A stretch of DNA of 64,000 bases from Methylorubrum rhodesianum (GCF_014199985.1 NZ_JACHOS010000001.1:248001-312000), one strand, 5' to 3'. Positions 1 to 11,400 are shown, numbered from the stretch's first letter. Made by a program: numbers and translations. The notes: generated from the sequence alone by a model not told the origin.

Positions 1-111
1 GGCGGACTGAGCGAGGACGGTGCCCACGGGAGTCATCAGCAGCAGGGTGGCCAGAGCCAGGCCGACCCGCAGGCGGCGGGACGAAGGGATCGTCGTCGAT
101 GTTTCGGACAT
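1..111 (-). CDS. Secreted protein of unknown function, N-terminus only (cut by window edge)
   Basis: The first 37 codons of a gene that runs off the left edge. The translation starts MSETSTTIPSSRRLRVG, continues into a hydrophobic core (LALATLLLMTPVGTVL) and has an AQS-type signal peptidase I site, so the product is probably exported to the periplasm. An AAGGA ribosome-binding site lies five to six bases before the ATG. It follows the Hsp70-family gene on the same strand after about 94 bp and could share its transcript. Nothing of the mature protein is visible, so no function can be given. Confidence 0.6.
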   Translation of the reverse strand, partial: MSETSTTIPSSRRLRVGLALATLLLMTPVGTVLAQSA

Positions 112-204
112 GCGGATCCTTGCCTTAAGCGGGGCGATCGCCGTCGACGGGGTTCCGGGACATGCGCGGTCCGTGAGCGAATGTTCCGCGGCGGCGTCAA
201 CACG

Positions 205-1452
205 TCAGGCCGCGAGCCGCATCGCCTCGAGGGTGAGGCCGAGACCGACCGAGCCGAACGTGTCGCCATCGACCACTCGCGCCATGGGCACGCAGCCGGT
301 CAGCGCGGCGCGCACATGGGGCAGACCGGTCGAACCGCCGGTGAGAAACAGCGCGTCGATCCGGCCGGCGGACAGCCCCGCCTGTTCGAGGCAGCGATCG
401 ATCCGCCGCGCCATCCGGTGCGCGAGGTCGTCGGTATGCCCGGCGAGCCGGGTGCGATCCACGTCGGCCGCGAGCCCCGCCTCGACCCAGTCGAGATCGA
501 TCGTGCCGGTTCCGGCGTCGGAGGCGGCGATCTTGGCGCCCTCCACCGCCATGGCGAGCGAGTGACCCCGCTCCGCTTCCACGACGGTGCGAAGACGGGT
601 GACGAGTTCCGGCTGGGCCGCATCGCGCACGACCTCGTCGATCTCGCGCAGGGTCTTGGAATTGTAGAGCCGGTTGATGCTCGACCACGTCGCGAGATCG
701 TGGAAATAGGCGTTCGGCACGGCGAGGTCGGCCCGCTTCATCGGGCTCCCGAGCCCGAGGAGCGGCATCACCACCCCGAGACTCAAGGAGCGGTCGAAAT
801 CGGTGCCGCCGATGCGGATGCCGTCATTGGCGAGGATATCGTCGGCGCGCTCATCGCGCCGGTGCCGCTCGGGCGAGAGCCGGACGATGGAGAAGTCCGA
901 GGTGCCGCCGCCGATATCGGCGATCAGCGCGATCTCTTCCGTCGTCACCGTGCGCTCGTAGTCGAGCGCCGCAGCGATCGGCTCGTACTGGAAGCGGAAG
1001 TGGCGGAAGCCGATGCTTTCGGCGATCTGCCGAAGCGTGTCCTCCGCTTTGCGATCGCCGGCCGGATCGTTGTCGACGAAATGGACTGGGCGGCCATGGA
1101 CCACCGTGTCGAGTTCGAGACCGGCCTCCGCCTCACCGCGCGCCTTGACCAGGGTGAGATAGCGGGCGATGACGTCGCGGAAGCGGATCCGCTCACGCCC
1201 AACCGGCGTGGTCTCCTCGATCAGGGGTGAGCCGAGCACCGATTTGAGCGCCCGCATCAAGCGACCGGGCGTACCCTCGACATAGGACTCGATCGCCGCC
1301 CGACCGATCTGCGCCTCGCGACCGGGTGCGAAGAAGATTGCGCTCGGAAGGGTACGGTGCCTGCCCTCCAGCGGAACCAGGACCGGGCGTTGTTCCGCGC
1401 CGATCCCGAGAGTGGTGTTGGACGTGCCGAAGTCGAGGCCGCAGGCCGCCAT
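205..1452 (-). CDS. Hsp70 family protein (YegD-like)
   Basis: A 415-aa member of the actin/Hsp70 ATPase superfamily. The phosphate-1 motif DFGTSNTTLG is at residues 7-16, a phosphate-2 motif DIGGGTSDF lies mid-protein and an adenosine-type motif LTGGSTGLP is near the C-terminus. It is much shorter than DnaK (about 640 aa) and stops after the nucleotide-binding domain, so it lacks the substrate-binding domain and lid. This matches the YegD-like group of putative chaperones, whose clients are unknown. It is the last complete gene of a minus-strand series with the M32 peptidase and RarA, about 100 bp after the peptidase stop. Family assignment is firm; the physiological role is not known. Confidence 0.88.
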   Translation of the reverse strand: MAACGLDFGTSNTTLGIGAEQRPVLVPLEGRHRTLPSAIFFAPGREAQIGRAAIESYVEGTPGRLMRALKSVLGSPLIEETTPVGRERIRFRDVIARYLTLVKARGEAEAGLELDTVVHGRPVHFVDNDPAGDRKAEDTLRQIAESIGFRHFRFQYEPIAAALDYERTVTTEEIALIADIGGGTSDFSIVRLSPERHRRDERADDILANDGIRIGGTDFDRSLSLGVVMPLLGLGSPMKRADLAVPNAYFHDLATWSSINRLYNSKTLREIDEVVRDAAQPELVTRLRTVVEAERGHSLAMAVEGAKIAASDAGTGTIDLDWVEAGLAADVDRTRLAGHTDDLAHRMARRIDRCLEQAGLSAGRIDALFLTGGSTGLPHVRAALTGCVPMARVVDGDTFGSVGLGLTLEAMRLAA

Positions 1453-1551
1453 GGGGACCGGATCGCTTGGTTTCTGAGGAGGAGGGCGGCCCCGTTACGG
1501 TCCCGGGCCGCTGAGCGCAATCCCCGAAACGCGACAGCGGCGGCCCGACCC

Positions 1552-3048
<1,497 letters not shown>

Positions 3049-3084
3049 AATCGGTCGAGATCCCTCGGTCGTCGCGCGAAACGG

Positions 3085-4398
3085 TCAGTCTTCGCCGCGG
3101 CGTTCCTGCCGCAGCCGTTCCCAGTAGGCGAGCCGTTCCCGGTAGCGTGATTCCATCCCCCGGTCGGTCGGCTCGTAGAAGTGCTGTCGCCCGAGGGCTT
3201 CCGGCCAGTAATCCTGACCCGAAAAGGCGTCGGGCTCATCGTGATCGTAGCGGTAACCCTCGCCGTAGCCGATCCGCTTCATCAGACCCGTGGGGGCGTT
3301 CAGGATGGTGCGCGGCGGCGCGAGCGACCCGGCGGCCTTCGCCACCCGTGTCGCCGCCTTGTAGGCGGTGTAGACCGCGTTCGATTTCGGCGCGCAGGCA
3401 AGATAGACGGTGACCTGTGCCAGGGCGAGTTCGCCCTCGGGCGAGCCCAGGAAGTCGAAGGCGTCCTTGGCGGCATTCGCCACGACGAGGGCCTGCGGAT
3501 CGGCAAGCCCGATATCCTCTACCGCCATCCGCACGAGCCGCCGGGCGATGAAGAGCCGGTCCTCGCCCGCATCCAGCATCCGGCAGAGATAGTACAGGGC
3601 CGCATCCGGATCCGACCCGCGCACGGTCTTATGCAGGGCGGAGATGAGGTTGTAATGTCCCTCCTGCGCCTTGTCGTAGATCGGTGCCCGGCGCTGAACG
3701 AGCGTCTGGAGCTTGTCCGCGTCGAGGATCTCGTCGGGGCGGGCGGAACGCCATACCTCCTCCGCCAGCGTCAACGCGGCGCGCCCGTCCCCGTCGGCCA
3801 TGCGGATCAGCGCGGCGCGCGCCTCTTCGTCGAGGGGAAGAGGCCGGCCGTCCATCGCCTCGGCCCGCGCGAGAAGCCGGGCCAGGGCCGCCGCGTCTAG
3901 GGCACGGAACAGAAGCACCCGAGCACGCGAGAGCAGGGCGGCGTTCAGCTCGAAGGAGGGATTTTCCGTTGTTGCGCCGACCAGCGTGACGGTGCCGTCC
4001 TCCATGACCGGCAGGAAGGCGTCGAGTTGCGCGCGGTTGAAGCGGTGGATCTCATCGACGAACAGCAGGGTGCCCTGACCCGTCGCCCGGCGCCGGCGCG
4101 CCGCCTCGAACACCTTTCGCAGGTCGGCGATGCCGGAAAAGATCGCAGAGATCTGCTCGAAATGCAGGTCTGTCTCGTGGGCGAGAAGCCGCGCGACGGT
4201 GGTCTTGCCGGTGCCGGGCGGACCCCAGAACACCAGCGAGCCGAGCGAGCGCGACGCAAGCAGTCGCGTCAGCGCCCCATCCGGCCCGGTCAGATGCTCC
4301 TGCCCCACGACCTCGGCGAGCCGGCGCGGGCGCAGACGATCGGCAAGCGGCCGGGGCGCACCCGTCTCAAGGCCGGCGGAAACGAACAGGTCGGACAT
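3085..4398 (-). CDS. rarA: Replication-associated recombination protein A (RarA/MgsA AAA+ ATPase)
   Basis: A clamp-loader-like AAA+ ATPase that acts at stalled replication forks. Walker A GPPGTGKT is at residues 59-66 and Walker B VDEIH at about 114-118; an arginine-finger-like LLSRARV segment follows the sensor region, and the C-terminal tetramerisation region is complete. I chose the ATG giving MSDLFVSAG, for about 437 aa, close to the roughly 447 aa of E. coli RarA. An ATG three codons upstream (position 4407) is the alternative. A longer open frame to 4734 would run antisense through the tRNA-Ser gene and is not credible. First gene of the rarA-M32 peptidase-Hsp70 series. Confidence 0.95.
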   Translation of the reverse strand: MSDLFVSAGLETGAPRPLADRLRPRRLAEVVGQEHLTGPDGALTRLLASRSLGSLVFWGPPGTGKTTVARLLAHETDLHFEQISAIFSGIADLRKVFEAARRRRATGQGTLLFVDEIHRFNRAQLDAFLPVMEDGTVTLVGATTENPSFELNAALLSRARVLLFRALDAAALARLLARAEAMDGRPLPLDEEARAALIRMADGDGRAALTLAEEVWRSARPDEILDADKLQTLVQRRAPIYDKAQEGHYNLISALHKTVRGSDPDAALYYLCRMLDAGEDRLFIARRLVRMAVEDIGLADPQALVVANAAKDAFDFLGSPEGELALAQVTVYLACAPKSNAVYTAYKAATRVAKAAGSLAPPRTILNAPTGLMKRIGYGEGYRYDHDEPDAFSGQDYWPEALGRQHFYEPTDRGMESRYRERLAYWERLRQERRGED

Positions 4399-4529
4399 GC
4401 GTGGCATCAACACCGCAGCCCGCGCCATCCGCAAGAGCCTTGAAGCCGGATGACCACTTCGTCGCGAAGCCGGCTTGTGGGACCGCCCGACGCATGCTAG
4501 GGCGCATCCCGTCGATACGACACCTCTGC

Positions 4530-4619
4530 GGAGAGGTGGCAGAGCGGTTGAATGCACCGCACTCGAAATGCGGCATGGGTGCAAGCCCATCGGGGGTTCG
4601 AATCCCCCCCTCTCCGCCA
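4530..4619 (+). tRNA. tRNA-Ser (anticodon CGA)
   Basis: The acceptor arms GGAGAGG and CCTCTCC pair fully, followed by discriminator G and an encoded CCA. The anticodon arm CCGCA-CTCGAAA-TGCGG shows anticodon CGA, which reads UCG serine codons. A long variable arm typical of tRNA-Ser (TGGGTGCAAGCCCA) and the T-arm GGGGGTTCGAATCCCCC are present. It sits divergent to rarA, and an integrase fragment begins about 90 bp downstream, so its 3' end is a likely integration site for the element to the right. Confidence 0.97.
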
Positions 4620-4707
4620 AGTCGCCCTCAAGTCCTGCGATAACGGTATCTTTCTGATTCCGTAGGCTTCTCAACTCGCTCCTGCCACGAAGGAGTGCTA
4701 CGAAGCC

Positions 4708-4950
4708 ATGAGGCAGATGGTGGGCTTGGTCCAACGTCGGGGCATCTTCTATTTCCGTCGTACCATCCCGGAAGCGCTGCGCGCCGGCATGCCGGCCGTG
4801 CTCGGAACGGCAAGGCCTGGGATCTTCGACGAGAGCGCCCCTGTCTCGCTGAAAGGGAGCCGAGCGGGCTGGGAGTTTTGGGTCACGCTTGCAACCCGCG
4901 ATGAGGATGAGGCCCGAAGCCGGGCTCGCCGGCTGGACGGCGAAGCCGAC
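4708..4950 (+). pseudogene. Tyrosine recombinase/integrase, N-terminal fragment (DUF6538-like)
   Basis: The translation starts MRQMVGLVQRRGIFYFRR and continues TIPEALR, the usual start of phage and island integrases with a DUF6538-type N-terminal domain. It proceeds through a segment ending RARRLDGEAD. Homology stops there: the frame goes on to a stop at 5019 with unrelated residues, while another frame picks up a two-component protein. The core-binding and catalytic R-H-R-Y domains are missing. An AAGGAG lies upstream of the ATG. Its position next to a tRNA-Ser 3' end is the classic place for such an integrase, so this is the remnant of an island that used that tRNA. Confidence 0.7.
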
Positions 4951-5540
4951 GCCCTGAGGCGCTGCGCTGGCTGCCCGACGAGCCTGCCGCCACGAACGTC
5001 GTGCCCCTGCGTGGCGTGACGGACCCCGGCGCGACGGAGGGCGGGCGAGCCCGCGTCGTGCTGGCAGACGACAACGCGGACATGCGAGCCTACGTCGAGC
5101 GTCTGCTGGGGCAGGACCATGAGGTGGTCGCGGACGACGCCGAGGCGCTGAAGGCGCTCCGGGCCGGGCCGGCGAACCTGCTGCTGACCGACGTGATGAT
5201 GCCGGTGCTGGACGGCATCGGGCTGACCCGGGCGGTGCGCGCCGACCCGTCGCTGTGCACGGTGCCGGTAATCATGCTCTCCGCGAGAGCTGAGGCGGAG
5301 GCCGGAGTCGAGGGTCTTGAGGCCGGTGCCGACGACCATCTCGTCAAGCCGTTCTCGGCGGCCGAGCTCCAAGCACGCGTCCGGGCGAACCTTGAGCTGG
5401 CGCGCCTGCGGGCGGAGGCGCAGGAGCAGGCCGTGCAGGCCCGTAAGATGGGGGCGGTCGAGCAACTTGACCGCGGGTGTCGCGCATGCGGGCCGTCAGG
5501 CACGCGCACGCCGAGGGAGGAGACCTCCATGAGGCGTTAG
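4951..5540 (+). pseudogene. Hybrid histidine kinase fragment (receiver domain), frameshifted
   Basis: From about 4951 one frame reads EALRWLPDEPA and then a complete receiver domain, with acidic pocket VVLADDNADMR, phosphoacceptor region LLTDVMMPVLDG and conserved lysine VKPFS. After it comes the linker helix that leads into a HisKA domain in chemoreceptor-like hybrid kinases (QARKMGAVEQL). At about 5465-5470 one extra base shifts the frame: the other frame reads NLTAGVAHA, the remains of the H-box segment normally ending AHDFNN. All sequence after this is lost. The fragment has no start codon of its own at its 5' end, where it abuts the integrase remnant. Confidence 0.7.
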
Positions 5541-5665
5541 GGGTGCCAGAAGTCCAACACGTGCAGGGGGGCGTCTCATCGATGACTGGCTCGGGGCGAG
5601 GATCAGGCAATCCAGCTTAGGAAGGCACACCACATCAGCGGGCGACCGCCTGTCGAGACTTCCTC
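5541..5665. other. Short spacer inside the decayed element
   Basis: Between the hybrid-kinase remnant and the Rha-like fragment. I see no coding signal, tRNA or clear terminator in it. Confidence 0.4.
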
Positions 5666-5806
5666 TCAAAATCGGAAAGAAGGCTGTCCGAGCGGAGTGA
5701 GCATCACGCGAGTGTCTCGGATGACGTGATCGTGGCGCTTCCCGGCGCGCTCTGCGATCTCCAGGCTCGACATGGTGGGCTGCTCACCGGGCTGCGGGAG
5801 CAGGTC
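5666..5806 (-). pseudogene. Phage regulatory protein Rha-type fragment
   Basis: The short minus-strand frame reads DLLPQPGEQPT, then MSSLEIAERAGKRHDHV and IRDTRVML. This is the N-terminal signature of phage Rha/pRha regulators (SS-EIAE-TGKRHD-V-RDIR-ML). The internal ATG is at 5773. A stop follows only 35 codons later, where family members continue for roughly 100-200 more residues, so it is a truncated remnant. It supports a prophage or phage-derived origin for this segment. It lies divergent to the small secreted protein gene. The family match rests on a short motif only. Confidence 0.55.
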
Positions 5807-5897
5807 AGGTGCCGGCGTTCGGCACCATCGCTCACCTCGGCAGTTAGTTTTGTGAAGCGCGGTGCACTGCCAGCGCAACACATCAGGAGCTGATTCC

Positions 5898-6167
5898 ATG
5901 AAGCGGCTATTGCTCGCCTCTGCCCTCGTCCTGTCTCCGCTCGCTCTGTCCGCGACGGCTCAGGCTCAAGGGACCATCCGCGGTGCTGAGCGCGGCGTGG
6001 AAGACGGCAACCGCGCAGCGGGCCCGGTCGGGGGCGTTGTGGGCGGTGCCGTAGGGGCTGCGACCGGGACCGTGGGTGGCGTGCTCGGGGTCGATCCTGA
6101 TGCCCGCCGTGAAGAGCGCATTGAGCGGCGCGAAGAGCGGACCGTCCGTGAGCGTCCTGCCCGGTAA
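5898..6167 (+). CDS. Small exported glycine-zipper-type protein
   Basis: An 89-aa protein. The signal peptide MKRLLLASALVLSPLALS is followed by a probable cleavage after AQAQ. The mature part has a Gly/Ala/Val stretch (GPVGGVVGGAVGAATG, then TVGGVLGV) with repeated small-xxx-small spacing like glycine-zipper proteins, then a highly charged Arg/Glu tail ending in RPAR. The start was chosen because CAGGAG lies seven bases upstream and the signal peptide begins exactly there; upstream in-frame residues look non-coding. It is probably periplasmic or outer-membrane associated. Function unknown; similar small proteins are common in this group of bacteria. Confidence 0.75.
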   Translation: MKRLLLASALVLSPLALSATAQAQGTIRGAERGVEDGNRAAGPVGGVVGGAVGAATGTVGGVLGVDPDARREERIERREERTVRERPAR

Positions 6168-6366
6168 TCGAGGCTGAGAGAGCCGGGGGTGATTGCCGCT
6201 CCCGGCCCCTTCAAGGATGCCGGTCTTCGACGCCACACCCAAGCCCAAGTTCACGGTCTTTTTTGCCCTTTCCTCAAGCCGCTCCCCCCGCCACTGGAAC
6301 GCATCTTCCTCCTTCCTGTTCTCTCGCCAAGCTTGCGCGCTTACAGCCGCGCCGACGTGAGGGCCG

Positions 6367-6792
6367 ATGAAGATGGACATGGTCGGAGGCGGCACTACCA
6401 AGCCTATCGCATTGGTCGTAGACGATGACTTCCTCATCCGCATGGATGTCGCGAGCATCCTCGAAGATGCCGGGTTTGACACGCTCGAAGCCGGTGACGG
6501 TGACAAGGCTATCACCCTTCTGACGAACGCCAACGAAACCGTGCAGGTGGTGTTCACAGACGTTCAGATGCCGGGAAGTCGAGACGGCTTTGCGCTGGCT
6601 CGTGAGGTGGCTCGACGGTGGCCAGACATCGGCATCGTCGTCGCGTCAGGGACCAGACGCCCTGGGCCGGATGAGATGCCCGAGGGCGCAACCTTCATCG
6701 CCAAGCCGTTCGGTGCCGAGACCATTCACGAACATCTCTGCAAGGTGCTGCCAAACGAGCGCCGGCCAGCACCGTTACGGGATAGAGCGTGA
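6367..6792 (+). CDS. Stand-alone response regulator receiver domain
   Basis: A 141-aa single-domain CheY-like protein. The acidic pocket VVDDDF is at about residues 17-22, phosphoacceptor D65 sits in FTDVQMPG, and the conserved lysine is K113 in FIAKPFG. There is no output domain, so it would act by protein contact or as a phosphate shuttle. Three ATG codons (6367, 6373, 6379) lie within the first five codons and no strong ribosome-binding site separates them; I took the first. It is flanked by mobile-element debris and has no adjacent kinase; the nearest are the two hybrid kinases starting at 8425. Confidence 0.85.
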   Translation: MKMDMVGGGTTKPIALVVDDDFLIRMDVASILEDAGFDTLEAGDGDKAITLLTNANETVQVVFTDVQMPGSRDGFALAREVARRWPDIGIVVASGTRRPGPDEMPEGATFIAKPFGAETIHEHLCKVLPNERRPAPLRDRA

Positions 6793-6818
6793 TCTACCAG
6801 CGCGCCTGTGGGCCCACA

Positions 6819-7061
6819 TCACGCCACGGCGCCCGGCATCCTCACGCTTAGCGATGGGAAGCTGTCGAGAAACCTGCCTCGCTCCCAGAGGTCCACGCCG
6901 TACGCATTGGCCATGCGGGACGTGAGGGCGATTGCCTCATCATCGTTGCGGGCATCAATGCGCTCTACCCCTTCAACTCCACCCGAGGAGCTGAGGCGAA
7001 TGGCACGATAAGCGAGGGGACCAGGATCAGGGGCGAAAGCGCCAACGAGCGCGGTCAACAT
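6819..7061 (-). CDS. Small protein of unknown function
   Basis: An 80-aa protein starting MLTALVGAFAPDPGPLAY, converging on the receiver gene with a 26-bp gap. The start is well supported: AAGGAG at 7067-7072 lies five bases before the ATG. The middle reads as a compact alpha/beta fold with the segment ERIDARNDDEAIALTSRMA, reminiscent of small orphan proteins that follow regulators in Methylobacterium-like genomes. There is no signal peptide, membrane segment or known motif. Coding status rests on the ribosome-binding site and sensible composition. Confidence 0.5.
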   Translation of the reverse strand: MLTALVGAFAPDPGPLAYRAIRLSSSGGVEGVERIDARNDDEAIALTSRMANAYGVDLWERGRFLDSFPSLSVRMPGAVA

Positions 7062-7319
7062 GTACACTCCTTCTGCGATCAGGCGGGAGCACACGTCTCT
7101 CTCAGCCGCTGGTGCCCAGAGTTGTGACCAGCGATACAGGCAGCCTACCTCCTTCGTGTGAGGAGGCCACTACCTGGGTTAACCGATGTGGGTGGTAAGG
7201 CGCCGCAGCCTGAGGGTCGCTCGGCAGCTCACAGGGCCTCGCTGACTGCGTCCAACCTGTGCGTGAAATAAGTCTGCTTAACTTCCGCTCGCGGGCCCAT
7301 TGCCGCCTCGCGCGCCCCT
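7062..7319. other. Intergenic, no gene seen
   Basis: About 260 bp upstream of the small minus-strand gene and downstream of the resolvase remnant. Apart from the ribosome-binding site at its left edge I see nothing that can be supported. Confidence 0.4.
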
Positions 7320-7722
7320 CTACGCGGCAGGAGCGGCTGGATTCAGCACCCGATGCACAGAGCCGCTTCCGATGCCCAGTTCGGCCCCTATGGCGCCCAT
7401 GCTTACGCCCTGTTCGGCAAGCGCCTTGATCTCCTCCGAGCGGGCCCGAACGGTCGGCTTCCGGCCCTTGTAGCCGCCCTCGGCCTTGGCCTTCGCGATG
7501 CCCTTACGCTGCCGCTCCAGCATCATCTCCCGTTCGAACTCAGCCACGCCTCCGAGGACGTTGAGCATCAGCTTGCCGGTGGGCGTCGCGGCATCTACGC
7601 CCTGGTCCAGGATGCGTGGGGCACGCCTTGGCCTTAAAGATCTCGATGATCTTGCCCAGGTGGACGACGCTACGGGCGAGGCGGTTCAGCTTCGTCACTA
7701 TGCTGAGCTTGGTCTTCAACCA
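7320..7722 (-). pseudogene. Serine recombinase/resolvase, truncated and frameshifted
   Basis: The C-terminal 82 residues are intact: LNVLGGVAEFEREMMLER, a GYKGRKP linker and a recombinase helix-turn-helix ending GIGSGSVHRVL. Upstream, the catalytic-domain helix IVTKLNRLARSVVHL lies in a different frame. At about 7622 the frame must change to recover RILDQGVDAATPTGKLM, so an indel has split the gene. The N-terminal segment with the catalytic serine (YARVS) is absent. Members are about 185-200 aa. It is a dead Tn3-type resolvase or DNA invertase belonging to the mobile debris beside tRNA-Ser. Confidence 0.8.
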
Positions 7723-8424
7723 TGCCGTAGCAGCGAACCCGGAGATTGGCAGCAACCCGGTTGGTCGGCTACCTGACGCAGCGGAAAGTCCAAATGATAG
7801 CGTCGGCGTCAGCCACCACGAGTTCTAGCCGAGCAGCATCAGCATCGATGTCTAGCCCGCCTACGAGTGTCCGCTCCTCGCAGCGAAGGAGACATCTCGG
7901 ATCAGCGAGCGCAATTTCCGCAACGGCTCAGGAGTTCGCATTCCTCTTGTTCGGCTTTGCCCATCAACGGACGGTCGTCTGCCGCCAGCGGATGGTTTGC
8001 TGTTGCTACAAGTTAAGCCCGCCATGCGGGCAATAATTGGTTCTCTGAGGGCCGACATAATTGGGTGCAGGGTTAGTATCAGATACATCAGACGGGTAGG
8101 CTTTCTGGGACAGGCTCATATTTATCATCTGAGCCTCCCAGCCCGGCAAGGCCATAACAGCATCTAGCTTGCTGCTCGTATCGGCAGAGCGCGCCGCGAA
8201 ACGAAAAAACAACGATCTGCCCTGCTACGAGCGGGCCTATTCTCAGCCGAACGGCCATGCATCGGAAAGAGCAACGTGCGGGGCCGCTCTGCGGGCCGAA
8301 GGATTGAGCAACCATTTACGTTGCGCCCTATTGCCGTTCTTCCTCGTCAGTGGTTTGTCACAGCCGCCGACGACCCAAAGAATGCCTCGCTGGGCTGTAT
8401 CATCTACCCTAAGGGTGTAACCGA
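7723..8424. other. Intergenic region upstream of the HAMP-array kinase
   Basis: About 700 bp with only short frames in either direction, none with a recognisable motif. One minus-strand stretch near 7790-7850 reads like protein (LDIDADAARLELVVADADA) but has no start and is cut by a stop, so it is at most another decayed fragment. The last 100 bp should hold the promoter of the kinase operon; I cannot pick out convincing -35/-10 elements. Confidence 0.35.
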
Positions 8425-11400
8425 ATGACGCCGACTACGTTGCAGTTGGAGCCGAAGCTCCTTCTGAAGAGCCTTCGTGCGTTTCGGAAAGGTGATTTCT
8501 CGACCCGGCTGCCCCTGGATCTCACCGGCATCGAGGGGGAGATCGCGGAGGCGTTCAACGACATCGTCGAACTCAACCAGGGACTTGCGCGCGAACTCGA
8601 CAGGGTCGCGCGCGCGGTCGGCAAGGACGGGCGCATCGGCGAGCGCGGCAAGCTTCCGACCGCGACCGGCGGGTGGAACGACTGCGTCGAGTCGATCAAC
8701 ACCATGATCGGCGACCTGGTTCAGCCCACCACCGAGGTGGCGCGGGTCATCGGAGCCGTCGCCAAGGGCGACCTCGGCCAGACCATGCAGATCGAGATCG
8801 AGGGCCGGCCCCTGCGCGGCGAGTTCCTGCGCATCGGCAAGGTCGTCAACACGATGGTGGATCAGCTGAACTCCTTCGCCTCGGAAGTGACCCGCGTCGC
8901 CCGCGAGGTCGGCTCGGAGGGCAAGCTCGGCGGGCAGGCGCAGGTCAAGGGCGTCGGCGGAACCTGGAAGGACCTGACCGACAACGTGAACCTGATGGCG
9001 GCCAACCTGACGGGCCAAGTGCGCAACATCGCCGAGGTCACCACCGCGGTCGCCAACGGCGATCTCTCCAAAAAAATCACCGTCGATGTGAAGGGCGAGA
9101 TCCTCGACCTGAAATTGACCATCAACACGATGGTGGACCAGCTCAATTCGTTCGCCTCGGAAGTGACCCGCGTGGCCAAGGAAGTAGGATCGGAGGGCAA
9201 GCTCGGTGGTCAGGCGCAGGTCAAGGGCGTCGGCGGCGTCTGGAAGGACCTGACCGACAACGTCAACATGATGGCCGAGAACCTCACCGGCCAAGTGCGC
9301 AACATTGCCGAGGTCACGACCGCAGTCGCGCGGGGCGACCTGTCCAAGAAGATCACCGTCGATGTGAAGGGCGAGATCCTCGCCTTGAAGCTGACCATCA
9401 ACACGATGGTGGATCAGCTGAACTCCTTCGCTTCCGAGGTGACGCGCGTTGCCCGCGAGGTCGGCACGGAGGGCAAGCTCGGCGGGCAGGCGCAGGTCGA
9501 GGGCGTCGGCGGGACCTGGAAGGACCTGACCGACAACGTGAACATGATGGCGGCCAACCTCACGGGCCAGGTGCGCAACATCGCCGAGGTCACGACCGCG
9601 GTCGCCAACGGTGATCTCTCCAAAAAGATCACCGTCGACGTGCGCGGCGAGATCCTGGAGCTCAAGAACACCATCAACACGATGGTGGACCAGCTGAACT
9701 CCTTCGCCTCCGAGGTGACGCGCGTTGCCCGCGAGGTCGGCTCGGAGGGCAAGCTCGGCGGGCAGGCGCAGGTGCGCGGCGTCGCCGGCACCTGGGCCGA
9801 CCTCACCGACAACGTGAATTTGATGGCGGCGAATCTCACCGGACAGGTGCGTAACATCGCCGACGTGACCACGGCGGTCGCCAACGGCGATCTCTCCAAA
9901 AAGATCACCGTCGACGTGCGCGGCGAGATCCTGGAGCTCAAGAACACCATCAACACGATGGTGGACCAGCTGAACTCCTTCGCCTCCGAGGTGACCCGCG
10001 TCGCGAAGGAGGTGGGCTCGGAGGGCAAGCTAGGCGGTCAGGCCCGCGTCGAGGGCGTGGCCGGCACCTGGGCCGACCTCACCGACAACGTGAATTTGAT
10101 GGCGGCGAACCTCACCGGACAGGTGCGTAACATTGCCGACGTGACCACCGCGGTCGCCAATGGCGATCTCTCTAAAAAGATCACTGTCGACGTGAAGGGC
10201 GAGATCCTGGAGCTCAAGTCGACCATCAACACGATGGTGGATCAGCTGAATTCCTTCGCCTCCGAGGTGACGCGCGTTGCCCGCGAGGTCGGCACGGAGG
10301 GCAAGCTCGGTGGTCAGGCGCAGGTCAAGGGCGTCGGCGGCGTCTGGAAGGGCTTGACCGACAACGTCAACATGATGGCGGCCAACCTGACGGGTCAGGT
10401 GCGCAACATCGCCGAGGTGACGACCGCGGTCGCCAACGGCGACCTGTCCAAGAAAATCACGGTCGCCGTCGAGGGCGAGATCCTGGAACTTAAATCGACC
10501 ATTAACACGATGGTGGACCAGCTGAACTCCTTCGCCTCCGAGGTGGTCCGCGTCGCGCGTGAAGTCGGCATCGAGGGCAAGCTCGGCGGACAGGCGCAGG
10601 TGCGCGGCGTCGGCGGGACCTGGAAGGACCTCACCGACAACGTGAATATGATGGCGGCCAACCTCACCGGCCAGGTGCGCAACATCGCCGACGTGACCAC
10701 AGCGGTCGCTAACGGCGATCTGTCAAAAAAAATCACCGTCGATGTGAAGGGCGAGATCCTGGAGCTCAAGTCGACCATCAACACGATGGTGGATCAGCTG
10801 AATTCTTTCGCCTCCGAGGTGACGCGCGTCGCCCGCGAGGTCGGCTCCGAGGGCAAGCTCGGCGGACAGGCGCAGGTGCGCGGCGTCGGCGGGACCTGGA
10901 AGGATCTGACCGACAACGTGAACATGATGGCGGCCAACCTCACGGGCCAGGTGCGCGGCATCGCAGACGTCGTCACGGCGGTGGCGCAGGGCGACCTCAA
11001 GCGGAAACTCTCAGTCGATGCGAAGGGTGAAATCGCAGCGCTCGCCGACACCGTCAACGAGATGATCGAGACGCTCGCGACCTTCGCCGACCAGGTGACC
11101 AACGTGGCTCGCGAGGTCGGCGTCGAGGGCAAGCTCGGCGGACAGGCGCGGGTGCCGGGCGCGGCGGGCCTCTGGCGCGACCTGACCGACAACGTGAACC
11201 AGCTCGCGGCCAACCTCACGACCCAGGTGCGCGCCATCGCCGAGGTGGCGACCGCCGTGACCAAGGGAGACCTCGCGCGCTCGATCTCGGTCGAGGCCTC
11301 CGGCGAGGTCGCCTCGCTGAAGGACAACATCAACGAGATGATCCGCAATCTGCGGGACACGACGCTCAAGAACGCCGAGCAGGACTGGCTGAAGACCAAC

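Noticed and set aside
4399..4734. N-terminal extension of RarA
   Set aside because: It would read antisense through tRNA-Ser, and the added residues are not RarA-like.
8870..11090. Possible CRISPR-like array because of regular spacing
   Set aside because: The 276-bp units are coding, in frame and have no variable spacers; they are HAMP repeats.
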